From Antilocapra americana (lineage: Eukaryota > Chordata > Mammalia > Artiodactyla > Antilocapridae): a DNA stretch of 64,000 nucleotides. The translations under genes and the position numbers were made by a program. The notes beneath the pieces were generated by a model, which was not told the origin of the DNA, ran no database searches, and was given only the letters and a program-made list of their open reading frames with translations. The DNA is taken from contig ML661900.1 in the NCBI GenBank assembly GCA_007570785.1, positions 6,924,352-6,988,351 on the forward strand, written 5' to 3'. Positions 34,303 to 45,619 of this stretch are shown piece by piece. The first letter of the stretch is position 1; the number at the start of each line of letters is the position of its first letter.

Positions 34303-35406
34303 GGGCTGGAAAGGTTTCAGGAGAAGGTGGGAGAATAAGAAGTTGAAAGTTGTCTCCATCTCTAGTGGTAGGTATTTTTTGATAATGGAAGTAAATCTAG
34401 GTACTAGTTGTTGTTCAGTCACTAAGTCATAGGTACTAGTAGCTTAAAAAATTTAACACTAAAATGAAAATGAATTGTTTATAGTCAAGTTAGATAGAAA
34501 TTCACCCTTTTCTCTCTACAAGCACTTTTTTTTTTTTATAAGGATGGGAGCTGGGCATCTATATTTTAAAATAATTCCACAGATAATTCTGATGTTCAGG
34601 TTTGAAAACTGGCTGTTTAAGACACAACAAGAATAGAAATACAGGATAAGATATAACTAAATAAGGATGGGCAGGATTCCTGGAGAAAGGTAAAACACAG
34701 TATGTACCATATTAAAGGGTTGGAAAAGTCAATATAGGAAAGGAGCCAATCTTTCCCAAATTAATCTGCCGGGGTCTACAAGCACTTTTAAAGTGAGATG
34801 CAGTTGAATATAGCATACAGCAATGGAGCCAACAGAAGAAGTTACATGTCTTGGAAAAAAATGAAGATTTATTTATTTTCATAAATCCTGCAACACCCAG
34901 AAAAGTTACAAGTAGTTTCAACTACTGTGATTAGAGAACTATTATTAGGACAAAATAATTTATCTTAAGGCTTGGTAAATATAGCACAATAAGTTACAGA
35001 ATGCTGAAATGAATAAGGGTAACTGAAATCACATTTCTCTTTTGAGAATAATGCTGCATAATGAGGACAAAGAAAAGTACATTAAAAGAAAACTATTCTT
35101 CATATTTGTTTACTTTTTAGTTTAATGAGATGACTCACTTGTTTGCTTTCAATTTGGTTTAATGAGATGGCTGTAAAGAGCAGTCCTTACTTCACCTAAG
35201 TTAATTTGGGACCCAAAAGTGCTAGTGAGATCATTTTCAAGTCTTAATTTAAGATAGTAAGATGTAACACCTCTGTATATAAAAGGAAAATAAACTAATG
35301 GGGAGAAGACTTGATATTATTAAAGAGAAAGGGTACTTTGTGTGTGTGTGTGTTTTTAATGTGGACCATTCTAAAAGTCTTTACTGAACTTGTTACAATA
35401 CTGCTT
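34303..35406. other. Non-coding stretch
   Basis: About 1.1 kb with no gene. It holds a short (TG)n run at 35338-35352 and a faint hAT-like piece near 34565-34615 ('cagataattctgatgttcagg'). Confidence 0.4.
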
Positions 35407-35535
35407 CTGTTTTATATTTTAGTTTTTGGGCTGTGAGGCATGTGGGATCTCAGTTCCCCAAGCAGGGATCAAATCTTCACACCCTGCATTATTAGAAGGT
35501 AAAATTTTAAAACACTGGACCACCAGGGAAGTCCC
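35407..35535 (-). mobile_element. CHR-type tRNA SINE, partial
   Basis: Antisense: 'gggctgtgaggcatgtggg', 'ccccaagcagggatcaaa' and 'ggaccaccagggaagtccc'. Confidence 0.88.
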
Positions 35536-35769
35536 AGGTACTATTTTCAAGGGAAAGAATAGCTCTGTCTACCAAGAGGAGTGAGAAAGCAGGGAAGACT
35601 ACATTGTTCTGCATAAAAAAGGCAGAGTTGGAGGGATGGGGTCAGGAGGAGAGTGGTATTGGTTCTGAGAGTTCAAGAGGCAGGAAAAGGTGTTCAGGAG
35701 TCAGGTGAGGGAAAGGTGAAGAGGGGGAAGGCGGTGGTAGTCAGAAGTTGGAGGAGGGAGTGTCATGTC

Positions 35770-36228
35770 TTAGTTATCTGATGTTGCGTGCAAACCACTC
35801 CCGTATAGTATAGTGACATAATCATTTATTAGGCTCCCCGATTCGGAGAGTCAGGTTTGGTTGGAGCGTTGTCACTCTGGTCTGTGTGGTTGTGGTCATC
35901 TGTAGGCTGGGGCTGTGATCGCCTAGAAGCCTGACTGTGCTGGAGGACTTGCTAGCATAGTCAGCATATCAGTGCTGGCTGTTGGCTGGAGGCCTCAGTT
36001 CTCCACATGGGCCGCTCCATGTGTTTGCATGCCATAGTCGCCAGTTTTTCCTAGGACGAGCGGTCCTAGAGGCCATGGTGGACCTGTAATGGCTTTTATA
36101 AAAGTCTTAGCCTCAGAAGCAGCACACCAGCAATTTGACTACTGATAGCTTAGAAGCAGCTCTAATTCAGTGTGGGAGGGGAATATGGATCCTTGCAGGG
36201 GGCCACAGGAGGCTGTCTACCACAGGAG
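35770..36228 (+). mobile_element. Old dispersed repeat, family unassigned
   Basis: Same type as the repeat at 10348: 'gtcttagttatctgatgttg', 'ggagagtcaggtttgg', 'ggtcatctgtaggctggggctg', 'tccacatgggccgctcca' and 'ggccacaggagg'. Strongly decayed, no coding potential. Confidence 0.5.
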
Positions 36229-37079
36229 GGAACCACAGAGATACGTCATAGGCATTTAGAAGTCAGTTGTACTGGTAGTATACCATGAAGCTGTTCCCCA
36301 GACTTCTCGCCCAATTTTCAGTAAATCTAAAACACAAATGGCTCATGAAGTTGGATTTGCTTTTGAAGCCGACTTTAAGTGGGCTGGAGATGAGAAGTGT
36401 GGCTGCCCACAGTTTTGGCCACATCTCAGTTACATATATATTTTGACATTTTTCCTTACATGAAGTGGTGAGTCTGAATTATATTTATAGGAACGCTTAT
36501 AAAAGTGGTGGGAGTATCTAAGATTTCTTTCTTGTCCTCTTCTAAGTCACAGATCGCTTTCGTTGTGTTGCCTGAAATTACATCTAGTTGCTTTCTTTCT
36601 CCTGGGCCACATGCATCTGAGGGTGAAGACATCCCTTTCCTCTACATTTGATCTTTTATATTGAAATCATAAAAGCAGTGGGGGAAAATTCTCTCCAACC
36701 CCATTTTGGCCATATTGACATCCTCAGAGAGCCACTTCTTCCATGAACAGGTTCCCTCCCACCTCCTTCCGCTGCCATGAGGCGGAGGAGAAATAAGAGA
36801 CTCGGGGAGTCAGAACAAGAGATCTGAAGAGCAAAGGAGGCTGTGTCTTACTGGACAGGGCTCTCTATGGGTGGAACCTCTTTCTGCAGTTCATGTTTGT
36901 CCTCTTGTTTCATGGGCAGACGATTAATTCTGGAGAGTGAGCTGCTCATCAAAAATAAAACTAAGTAAAGGTGAAAGTAGGGAAAACAAGTTTGATGCCG
37001 TTGTGAAAAGGGCTGGGTGTCTGCCATGACTGTTTCAGGTTTAGTCGAAGATGATCGGAGCAGTAACTGGGCTTTGTAA
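36229..37079. other. Non-coding stretch, no feature recognised
   Basis: About 850 bases without a repeat or gene I can name. Confidence 0.4.
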
Positions 37080-37460
37080 CCGCACTTGGTAGCACAAAGC
37101 TCCGTGAGTAGTTTCTCCCCAAACTGTTGTTGTGAACTAATGGAATGCTTAGTAGCATTTCCCTTTGGAATTTGTTTTAACAGAGCTATTATTGTGATTA
37201 GGAGAATATACTAAACACGTAGTCTAATATCCATTTGATTTTCTGCTGAGAATTACTGCAAAGGTACCAGAGCAGTTTGATCATCACAGGGAGACTTATT
37301 TTCAGCTTTATCAAGCTGTGTATTGAGTTGCTTTGCCTTCATTTAAACATTAAGTTCTGAAGTTAATTTCCAGTACATCTAGGGAAAAGACTCCTTGGTG
37401 TAAAGCAAAAAGCTACAAAAATGTGGTAAATTTAGTTCCCTCAAAGACTCTGAATTAAAT
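37080..37460. promoter_or_regulatory. Candidate conserved non-coding element
   Basis: Repeat-free stretch with a dense mix of AT-rich cores ('gtgattaggag', 'ctttatcaagctgtg', 'gaagttaatttcc'), similar in texture to the stretches at 14.9 and 43.9 kb. Composition only. Confidence 0.25.
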
Positions 37461-38280
37461 TTAAATTCAATTAACACATTGAATGTCTGCAGGGAGCATG
37501 GCACTGTACTAGGTACTAGAATTTGAAATAATGCAGAGGTTCAAGAGGGTTTCCAAGTTAATTTGATGAGTTTGGATAGAGGAAAATCAGTCATTTAGAT
37601 GGCAATCTTTTTGGAATCTACATTTTCTTGGGTAAATTCTCAAAATACTGTTCAATCTGGGCACTCACTGGGAATGGAGCAAGGAGAGCAGAAACCATTC
37701 TTTCTTGAGCCTTAAATTTAGAATGAAGGAATATTTCATGTTGCTTTAATAAATGGTTTAAATAATAAAAACTTTAACTTGAGCAAATGATAGCATTACT
37801 TTCAGAAAGACACAAGGAAGACTCCTGCTATACACAGAAGTTAACATTTCAGATTTAGAACATATTTATGCTTTAAAATATTATTCTAAAAACTAAGCTG
37901 AATAAAGGGTTTTTCTTCTAGTAACATCAGGATCCAGGAATGCTTATGCAGAAGAGCATAGTAAGTCTTAGAACTACTAAAATTTACCAAGAAATGTACA
38001 AATTCAGCAAAATAGGTCCACCTAAATGCCTTCAAAGCCCTCCTTACCTGAAAATGTTTTGAACACCTGCAGGTCATTTTTTCCTCCCAAAGTCAGACAG
38101 GCTTAAAAAGAAAGCAGATGTGATGAGTCCCTTTCTTGGGATGAAAACCCATACCTTGTCTGCTGCTGATACCAGCATCTGTCCATAGCAGGTCCCTGAC
38201 ACTATACACTGTTTCTTTGTCTCTGTTATGTTCTCTGTCCTGTTGATCCTGTGGGAGTCTTTCAAAAAGTTTTAACTTAA
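37461..38280. other. Non-coding stretch, no feature recognised
   Basis: About 820 AT-rich bases; short frames only. Confidence 0.4.
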
Positions 38281-38358
38281 GTCAGCATCATTTATTGAAA
38301 AGAACTTGCTTTCCCCCTATACTCTAGTGGCACTTTTTGTAGATTAGCGGACTATACG

Positions 38359-38537
38359 TTGCGTTGGCCAAAAGTTCATTTGTGTTTTTCCATAACATCT
38401 TTTTTTTTCTTTTTTAAAAAAATTTTATTTATTTTCTTTACATTATCGTGTTGGTTTTGCCATACATTGACTTGAGTCCGCCATGGTTCATAACATCTTA
38501 ATAGAGAGACCTGAACAAACTTTTTAGTCAATTCAAT
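38359..38537. mobile_element. Mariner MITE, split by an L1 stub
   Basis: The left end 'gcgttggccaaaagttcatt' and right end 'gaacaaactttttagtcaattc' are the diverged inverted ends of the ruminant mariner MITE also seen at 49399. The halves meet once the L1 stub at 38402-38488 is removed. Confidence 0.8.
38402..38488 (-). mobile_element. L1 3' stub inserted in mariner MITE
   Basis: Only about 87 bases: a poly(T)/ATTT tail, 'acattatcgtgttggttttgcc' and 'gagtccgccatgg', the extreme 3' end of a ruminant L1. A perfect 11-bp duplication, cataacatctt, flanks it (38391-38401 and 38489-38499). Confidence 0.92.
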
Positions 38538-39286
38538 GTTTGTGGGTCTGTGGTCTGTATTCTGTTTTATTTTCCTGTTTTGTCTATTAAGGTGGCATCC
38601 ATCCTATACCACCTTAATTACTGTGACTTCATTCTAATCCTTGCTACCTGAGAGATCTCTAACAATTTTTCTTGAGGTTGTTTTGAGTATTCTTAGGCCT
38701 TTTTATGTTGATGCAAATTTTATAGCTTATCAATCTCATCAATGACTATAAAACCCTGGTGGGATTTTAGTTAGAATTGCATTTAACTTATAGAGCAAGT
38801 AGAGGAAATCTGAAACTTAACAGTAATATTTTCCAGTCCACAAAAAGGGTACATATTATCATTTATTTAAGTAGTTTTAATTTCTTTCGTAAATACTTTC
38901 CAGGTAGAAGTCTTGTACAACTTAGATATATTCCTGGTATTTTGTTTTTTTCCATGCTACTGTGAAGGGTAGAATTTAAAACTTATTTTCCAGTTCTTGC
39001 TCAGAAATGGCAATGCAAAATTTTGTATATTGACTTTGTATCTAGAGACTTCCCTAAATTCACTTAATTTTAATATTTTGCATCCAGACACTTTTGGATT
39101 TTTCTGTGTACAAAACTATGTTGCCGGCATATAATAGCAATAAATGCTTTCGTCTTCCAATCTTGGTGCCTTTTATTTCTTTTCCTTGCATTATTGCACC
39201 AGCTAGGATCTCCAATTCAAAATTGAGCAAGTGAGGTGGTTGCAGATATGTCCTACTACTGATTTTAAGGACAATGATTTTAATAT

Positions 39287-39521
39287 ATTGTTGTTGTTTT
39301 AATGTATTGTTGTTGTTGACATCACTAAGTCCTGTCTGACTCTATTGCAACTCCATGGACTGTAGCCCACCAGGCTCCTCTATCCATGGGATTTCCCAGG
39401 CAAGAATACTGGAGTGGTTTGCCATTTCCTTCTCCAGGGGATCTTCCTGACCCAGGGACTGAACCTGTGTCTCCTGCGTTGCCAGATATATTCTTTACCA
39501 CTGAGCCACCAGGGAAGCCCC
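39287..39521 (-). mobile_element. Bov-tA SINE with 19-bp TSD
   Basis: Near full-length Bov-tA in minus orientation, preceded by a (TTG)n-rich tail. A perfect 19-bp target-site duplication, aggacaatgattttaatat, flanks it (39268-39286 and 39522-39540). Confidence 0.96.
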
Positions 39522-39640
39522 AGGACAATGATTTTAATATTTTTCCCGTAAAGTATGATGTTTATTCTAACTTTTGTAGATAAGGGGGTAATTTTTATGG
39601 TATTTATTTCAGTTATAGTGTCTTCATTTTTTTCTGCAGG

Positions 39641-40439
39641 TAATTTTTTTTTCTTTGCGAAACACTGGGTTCCCCCATACCCTATAACAATCTTGTAAAA
39701 TGCTTCTCAAAACAGTTTTTCATATGGTAGAATCTGTCAGTTGATTAGCTCAATTTTTTGTTTTTTTATCTTCCTGAAGACTGTTTGCATTCCTGCTGGT
39801 TACTTCTGGTCCTCCCATTTACCATTATTCTGGGGATTCTCATGCCTTCTCCCAGTTTTCAGATAATGTGTCTGGTTCCCTGGTTCTCTTTTTTCTTGGC
39901 TCCCTCCCTGGTTTCTGTGTAGAATAATTTTAGCAGTTGCCTCTGGGAACCCATGCTCACCATATGGCCTGTACCAGGGCAGGTCTGTGGGAGCCTTGCT
40001 GGAGAAAGCGGAGTTAACTCTGAGCCAAGGGGCTTTAAGACAGAAAGTGTGCATGGTGGTGGGAGGTAGAGGGGAGTCAGGAAGAAACCAAAGTAAAGTG
40101 GAAGCTTCCATGCTCAGTTCATGACAGTTCTGAGGCTGTTTTGACTTGTACAAAAATCTCGTCAATGCCATATTTGACTGTGTATTTGGCATACCATTTT
40201 CCAAAATGGCAGAAGCAGATTTTAGAAAGGAAATTCAAGCAAAGCATTTGTGAAGTTTCTGAAAATAACTGTGATTCTTTAAAGCTTGTAAATAAAAAGT
40301 ATTCATTCAACAAATAGCTATCCAGTCTTTTGTGTGCCAGGCATCAATGAAAAAACTATACATAAATCTCTGTCTTCATGAAGCAAGACTGACAATATAC
40401 ATGATAAATTAGTTCTATAGAATGATAGATGGTGTCTGA
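39641..40439. other. Non-coding stretch, no feature recognised
   Basis: About 800 bases. A 134-codon minus frame at 39800-40204 is long for the region but has no recognisable domain, signal peptide or splice context; treated as chance. Confidence 0.4.
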
Positions 40440-40930
40440 GTGATGAGGAGTCCTGGACAGGATACAGATGCACAGTGCAATTTAAAATAAGGTGGTGAGG
40501 GTGAGCTTCACTGAGGAGGTGATATGTGAACAGCGATTTGAAGGTGGCAGGTGAGTTAGATATGGATGTATCCTATCTAGGGATGGAGAGGAGCACTGCA
40601 GGCAGGGGAAGCATGTCTGGCATGTTTGGAACAGAGGGAGCCAGTGTGACTGAAGCTGAGTGGGCAAGAGGATGCAGTTGTCCAGGTTCCAGGACCGTCT
40701 ACAGATGCTCAAGTCCCTTATATAAAATGATGTAGTACAGTTGGCCCTCTGTATCAGTGGGTTCTGTATGCAAGAGATGAGGTCAGAGAGGTAATGGGCG
40801 CTGACCTCTGTTGGGTCTCACAGGATATTATAAGTACCTGGGCTATCATTCTGAGTCAAACAGGAGCTCTTGGTAGATTTGGAGCAGAGGAATAACATGA
40901 TCTGGCTTGTGTTTTTGGAGGAGGAGATTT
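40440..40930 (+). mobile_element. Old interspersed repeat, family unassigned, with Tigger-like piece
   Basis: Shares blocks with 19440-20130 ('gaggaggtgatatgtgaac', 'atgaggtcagagaggtaatg', 'ggaataacatgatctggc'). At 40738-40780 'acagttggccctctgtatcagtggg' resembles a Tigger DNA transposon end inside it. Confidence 0.5.
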
Positions 40931-40931
40931 C

Positions 40932-41385
40932 ATTTTTTCAAAGTGAAGTATAATTAATTTACAATGTTGTATTAGTTTTGGGTATACAGTAAAGTGATTC
41001 ATATATTTATACATAAAAATATATACATATATATATATCCACAAACATATATATATATATAGAAACACACAGATATATATATATATATATAAAATTCTTT
41101 TTCACATTCCTTTATTTTATAGGTTATTACAAATAGTAGTGTGTATATGTTAATCTCAAATTCCTACTTGACGCCTCCTCTGTTTGGGAACCATAAGTTC
41201 ATGTTCTATGTCTGTGACTCTACTTTTGTTTTTTAAATAATTTCATTTGTATCATTCTTTTTAGATTTCATGTATGTGATATCATGATATTTGTTTTTCC
41301 CTTTCTGATTTACTTCACTCACTATGATAATCATTTATGTTGCTGCAAATGGCAATATTTATGGCTGAGTAATATTCCACTATAT
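40932..41385 (-). mobile_element. Artiodactyl L1 LINE, 3' end (first segment)
   Basis: Antisense L1: 'gaagtataattaatttacaatg', 'agtgattcatatatttatac' and 'tggctgagtaatattccac'. Split by Bov-A2 and a microsatellite; resumes at 41700. It carries expanded (TA)n tracts at 41023-41092. Confidence 0.88.
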
Positions 41386-41636
41386 GCCTGGAAAATCCCA
41401 CAGATGGGGGAGCCTGGTGGGCTGCAGTCCACGGGGTCGATAAGAGTCGGACACAACTGAGCGACTTCACTTTCACTTATCACTTTCATGCATTCGAGAA
41501 GGAAATGGCAACCTGCTCCAGTGTTCTTGAGGAGAATCCCATGGATGGTGGAGCCTGGTGGGCTGCCGTCTATGGGGTCACACAGAGTCGGACACAACTG
41601 AGTGATTGATATATATATCAGAACTGAACTGAACTG

Positions 41637-41640
<4 letters not shown>
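41386..41640 (+). mobile_element. Bov-A2 SINE (dimeric)
   Basis: Two Bov-A units in tandem: 'cctggaaaatcccacagatggg' to 'gacacaactgagcgacttc', then 'gagaaggaaatggcaacctgc' to 'gacacaactgagtgattg'. A tail of 'gaactgaactgaactga' mixed with TA repeats leads into the CA tract. Confidence 0.9.

Positions 41641-41646
<6 letters not shown>

Positions 41647-41699
<53 letters not shown>
41647..41699. repeat. (AC)n microsatellite, ~26 units
   Basis: Uninterrupted AC dinucleotide run, preceded by TA repeats. It starts at the tail of the Bov-A2, a common origin of ruminant microsatellites. Likely length-polymorphic. Confidence 0.98.
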
Positions 41700-41702
<3 letters not shown>

Positions 41703-41865
41703 TTATTTATCCATTCATCTGTTCTATTGATGGACATCTGGTTTGCTTCTATGTCTTGGCTATTGTAAATAGTGCTGCTAAGAACATAGGGGTGTGTGTA
41801 TCTTTTTGAATTAGAGTTTTCTCTGGATATATGCCCAGGAGTGGGATTCCTGGATCATATGGCTA
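41700..41865 (-). mobile_element. Artiodactyl L1 LINE (second segment)
   Basis: Continues the L1 cut at 41385: 'tatttatccattcatctgttc', 'atgtcttggctattgtaaat' and 'ggagtgggattcctggatcatatgg'. Confidence 0.88.
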
Positions 41866-41979
41866 CTATTTTTCGAAGCGATCACTTTGAGTGCTGTGTG
41901 GATAAGAGCCAGCAGGGGCCAAGGGCAAAAAGGTGGATAGGGCCAGTAAGAAGCTACTGAAATAATTGATTGGTGGCTC

Positions 41980-42058
41980 CAATAAAAATGTGTGGCAAAA
42001 CCCACTACAATATTGTAAAGTAATTAGCCTCCAATTAAAAATAAATAAATTTAAAAAA
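41980..42058 (+). mobile_element. L1 3' terminal fragment
   Basis: 'tgtggcaaaacccactacaat', 'ttgtaaagtaattagcctcc' and an A-rich end, the very end of a ruminant L1. Confidence 0.8.
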
Positions 42059-42084
42059 TGGCAGCAGTGCAGGTGGTGAGAAGT

Positions 42085-42470
42085 GGCTGGGTCACACACC
42101 CCCAAACTTAGTGACTTATCATTATTTTCCTTTTTACTTTGGGTTGGCCAGCTGGTTCCTCTGATAGTTTCTTCTGGACTCGCTCATCTAGGTGCATTCA
42201 CTAGAAGACTGAGTGGTTTAAAGGTCCAAGACAGTCTTCTTCACATGTCAAGGATTCTTGATTTTCCTCTACCCAGTTGCTCATCCTCCAGTACTAAACC
42301 AGTCCCCTTATGCGCTGGGGAGGGGTGGGGTTTTTCAGGGCCATGTTCCAGGAGAGGGAGTGCGGTGCTGTGATAGTCCTCACCTAAAAAGTCTCATAAT
42401 AAAATTTCTGCCACATCCTGTTTTTTCCAAACAAGTCACGAGGGCAGTCTGGTTATAATGAGTGGGAAAA
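42085..42470 (+). mobile_element. Old dispersed repeat, family unassigned
   Basis: 'ccccaaacttagtgacttatc', 'agtggtttaaaggtccaagac' and 'aatttctgccacatcctg' resemble the repeats at 10348 and 35770. Frames of 96 and 66 codons inside are not genes. Confidence 0.4.
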
Positions 42471-43181
42471 TAGATCCACTTCTAGATGAGATGGACAGCA
42501 AAGTCACATTGCAAAGGGATCTGCATCGCAGGATAGAAAGAATTTGTATCCATATTTTCAGTCTGCCAAAATGCAGTTAGTATTTTTGAGTGAAGAGGCT
42601 AGGTATATTATATGAGAGCAAGAAACAGAAAGTATGACTCTGAAATTTTGGGTTTAAGCAACAGGCAAAAAGGAGTTGTCACAATGCAGAAGAGGAAGAC
42701 GGGTAGATGAAGTTTGTGAGAAAAGCAGGATCCAGGCCAGGAAAGTGGGGGACAGGCTCTGTGTATCAGCACTCAATGTTTCCTGTGAAGTCAGATTCTG
42801 TCTGAGGCAGGATCTCCTGCCTTAGGCAAGGACTAGCTTTCAAAATGGGGAGTCTGAGCAAGAAGAGGATCATTCATGGCTAGTGTTAGTTCAGTGAAAA
42901 GAGGGCAAGAGAAGGCCTCTGCATGGAAAGTGAACCCTGATGTAGAGATGGTTTATTGAGTGTGGACAGAAAGAAGCAAATAGGCTACAGGCGGGTTCCA
43001 GAAGGGAGGTTTGCGAGACAAACTAAGGATACAGTGCTGCAGAAGTGGACAGAACAGCCTTGAGAGGAGTGCTCAGATAAGCACTCCTTGGAAATTAGGA
43101 TCAACACTTGTCATGTGCACCTCACACTATTGTTTCCCTTTGGATCCAGAGTTCTAAATGAAAAGACAGGAGAGCGTGAAT
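42471..43181. other. Non-coding stretch, no feature recognised
   Basis: About 710 bases, purine-rich on the plus strand, without a gene or named repeat. Confidence 0.4.
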
Positions 43182-43285
43182 GTTGTTCAGTTGCTCAGTC
43201 AAGTCCGACTTTTAGCCACCACATGGACTTCAGCACAGCAGGCTACCCTGTCCATCACCATCTCCTGGAGCTTGCTCACTGCCAA
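43182..43285 (-). mobile_element. BovB/Bov-A 3' terminal fragment
   Basis: 'gttgttcagttgctcagtc', 'ctgtccatcaccatctcctggagcttgctc' (43250-43279) is the reverse of the BovB 3' end. Confidence 0.88.
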
Positions 43286-43667
43286 GCTAAGACCTACAAC
43301 AAAGCTGCTCCTGAATCTTTTAAATGTGAACTATGATCCACGATTTAAAGCCAACTTCTTTTTCTTTGAGTGGGGAGAAGTCTCATAGAAGAACATCCGA
43401 TTCTGCCCTAAGCATGAAAGGACTATCAGCTGTACCCAAGAAAGAATTTTGAGAAGATGTGCGCTCTATCCGGGCTTCCTTGCAAACCTCTGTGTGTGAG
43501 GGGTGTGTAAGTTGTGCCTGTATGTATTTGTAAGTATGTTTATACATTTCATGTTGGCAACAGTTATTAGATCAACAACCCAGATGGTGAAGAGAGAGAA
43601 ACGCACTGATCCCCGGGCTGGTGCACATTTTGGCTACATTTTACGGCATTCCATGCTGTAAACATTC
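43286..43667. other. Non-coding stretch, no feature recognised
   Basis: About 380 bases, nothing recognised apart from a short TG-rich piece near 43490-43530. Confidence 0.4.
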
Positions 43668-43905
43668 CTGCTTCTCAGGTGGTGTTCATGGTAAAGAACC
43701 TGGTTGCCAATGCAGGAGACACAAGAGACGCAAGTTCGATCCCTGGGTTGGGAAGGTCCCCTGGAGGAGGGCCTGACAACACATTCCAGTATTCTTGGTG
43801 GGAGAATCTCATGGACAGAGGAGTCTGGTAGGCTAAAGTCCGCAGGGTCGCACAGAGTCGGCCACTACTGAAGCGGCTTAGCACCCACGCTCGCACGCAT
43901 TCTAT
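43668..43905 (+). mobile_element. Bov-tA SINE
   Basis: Full-length type with a readable pol III B box, 'agttcgatccctggg' at about 43733-43747, body 'attccagtattcttggtggg' and tail 'gccactactgaagcggc'. Confidence 0.93.
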
Positions 43906-43929
43906 GAAAGATGGAATGCATCTCTGCTA

Positions 43930-44400
43930 GCTTGCTTTACAGTCCACCCAAGAGTAGGGGGACGAATTCTGTGACCTTTGAAAGTCAATTTGCATCTCAA
44001 GATTTTACATTCCAATTACGTCTGATAGACTATTTAAATAAATGATGGTTTTTCTATTAGAAAAGAAAATTGACTGGAATTCATTCTGTTTGAGCTGCAA
44101 AAATTCGAAAATAGGTCACCTCTTAATTATCCAGGGTAATAGGGAACATCTTGAATGGATTATCCTAAACCACAGGTAATTAACAAAATGTGCAAATTAG
44201 GCACTGATTCATAGCATTCATTAAAATTCCCATTTAAGCCACTACTTTAAGCGGCATACATTTGTAGATGAGCAAATCAACATGGTAAAAATAATTTTAA
44301 GATGGAAACAGGCTTTTTATTTTTTAAGGTAGAGTTGAAAATATATCCTGACAGACTGGATGATCTGAAATATTTTGTCTTTTGAGATTCAAAACATTTA
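43930..44400. promoter_or_regulatory. Candidate conserved non-coding element
   Basis: Repeat-free with many homeodomain-like cores: 'ctcttaattatccaggg' near 44120, 'caggtaattaacaaaatg' near 44173 and 'attcattaaaattcc' near 44215. The best enhancer-like texture in the window with the 14.9 kb stretch. No conservation data. Confidence 0.3.
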
Positions 44401-44634
44401 TCTAGCGTTTCAGAGGCCTTTCAGCAGGTTTTCGGATTTCATATTTGTAAAAGTCGGGGAGAGATTGATATTTTGCAACTCCTGGAAGATCTGCCTGGTG
44501 GCCCAGTGCCCTGACACCACTCTGTGAGGCCATCTCTTCCCCTCCCCCAACACTCCCCTGCAGCAGCTAATAGCAGAACAAAGGCTGGAACAAGTGGGAG
44601 AGTGAGGAGAGACTAGAGACATGCATCCTAATAG

Positions 44635-44770
44635 CAGGGGTCCCCAGCCTCCAGGATCTAATGCCTGATGATCTGAGGTGGAGCTGATGTAATAATAATA
44701 GAAATAAAGTGCTCGGTAAACGTAATGCACTTGAATCATCCTGAAACCACCTCCCCCACTCCCAGTCCTG
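44635..44770 (+). mobile_element. hAT-like DNA transposon remnant
   Basis: 'ggggtccccagcc', 'atctaatgcctgatgatctg', 'ataataatagaaataaagtgc' and 'cttgaatcatcctgaaacc' match a dispersed mammalian DNA transposon; the internal part is deleted. Family not assigned with certainty. Confidence 0.65.
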
Positions 44771-44934
44771 TACTAGCCTTCACTTAAAACAAAACAAAAC
44801 AAAAAAACCTATCTGGTCTAGAAAGATCTGTAATTCTGCCAAATTAAATCTCTTAAATTACTGTTAAATCTCTTTAAGTACTTTTTGTTATTCTAACATT
44901 ATTTGCTGAACTAATCCATGATATTAGTGGTTTT

Positions 44935-45170
44935 GTTGATATGGATGATAATTTATTGAAACCTAAACTGTGCCCGGTATGACACAGGGCCCCTTGCTAA
45001 CGTTATCTCCTCCCTTACTTACAACAGCACTGTGCAGTGCGAATTACTCTCATTGTACAGCTGATTGGTGGAAATGTTCATGATAGCACGTAGGAGATCT
45101 GGGCTTTAAACCATGGCCTAACTGTCTGATGCTGAAGCCCATGCTCTTCCCACTGGGCCCTGGATTTCAA
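44935..45170 (+). mobile_element. MIR SINE
   Basis: 'tttattgaaacctaaactgtgcc', 'ctcattgtacagctga', 'aggagatctgggctttaaacc' and 'agcccatgctcttcccac' follow the MIR consensus order. Confidence 0.8.
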
Positions 45171-45224
45171 AGCATGCTCCTCTGATTTGGCCCCTCTCCC
45201 CTCACCTTTCAGCCCCCATTTTCC

Positions 45225-45408
45225 CCTGACCATCCAAGTGTGCATCTCCTGGGAACTTGTTGAAAATTTACATTCTTAGGCCTAACCCTAGACTTTGTGA
45301 ATCCTAAGCTCTGTGGTGGGGGGCCCAGAAATCTGTGTTTCATGAGTCATTGTTCATAGGATGTTTTGAAGCCTGCTCAAATTTGAGAACCACTGTACTG
45401 TGCCATGT
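45225..45408. mobile_element. hAT-Charlie MITE (MER-type)
   Basis: 'gcatctcctgggaacttgttg', 'cattcttaggcctaaccctag', 'cccagaaatctgtgttt' and the end 'caaatttgagaaccactg' are typical of Charlie-derived MITEs. Confidence 0.75.
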
Positions 45409-45619
45409 GTCCTTATTACGAGACCTTTATTATTTTTAACTAGAGATGTGGAATTAATTGCAACTGTTGTTAGATGAAGAGGGAGGTCAACAATCTAATT
45501 AAATTGGACTTTTTAAGAGGACTTTTTTCCAGTTTCTTCCACTGTCAGTTTTCTTACTTAAAGCAGCTGAGAAAATCTTCCAAGTCAAAATCATTCAAGG
45601 AGAATCTTGTATAGTCTAA

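Larger units (their letters stand above)
38281..39640 (-). mobile_element. Old L1M LINE, ORF2 region (host of nested insertions)
   Basis: Antisense L1 ORF2 order is visible: 'tcatttattgaaaagaactt', 'ccttaattactgtgacttc', 'gattttagttagaattgcattt', 'ttccaggtagaagtcttgtac' and 'ttttgtatattgactttgtatc'. It is interrupted by a mariner MITE (itself interrupted by an L1 stub) and by a Bov-tA. Old and full of indels. Confidence 0.75.

Noticed and set aside
39800..40204. 134-codon minus-strand frame
   Set aside because: No recognisable domain or exon context; consistent with a chance frame in 64 kb.
41023..41093. TATA runs as a promoter
   Set aside because: Low-complexity expansions within an antisense L1 3' UTR.
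42127..42150. 'tttgggttggcca' as a third mariner MITE
   Set aside because: Only about 13 bases match and no partner inverted repeat follows; it lies in another repeat.
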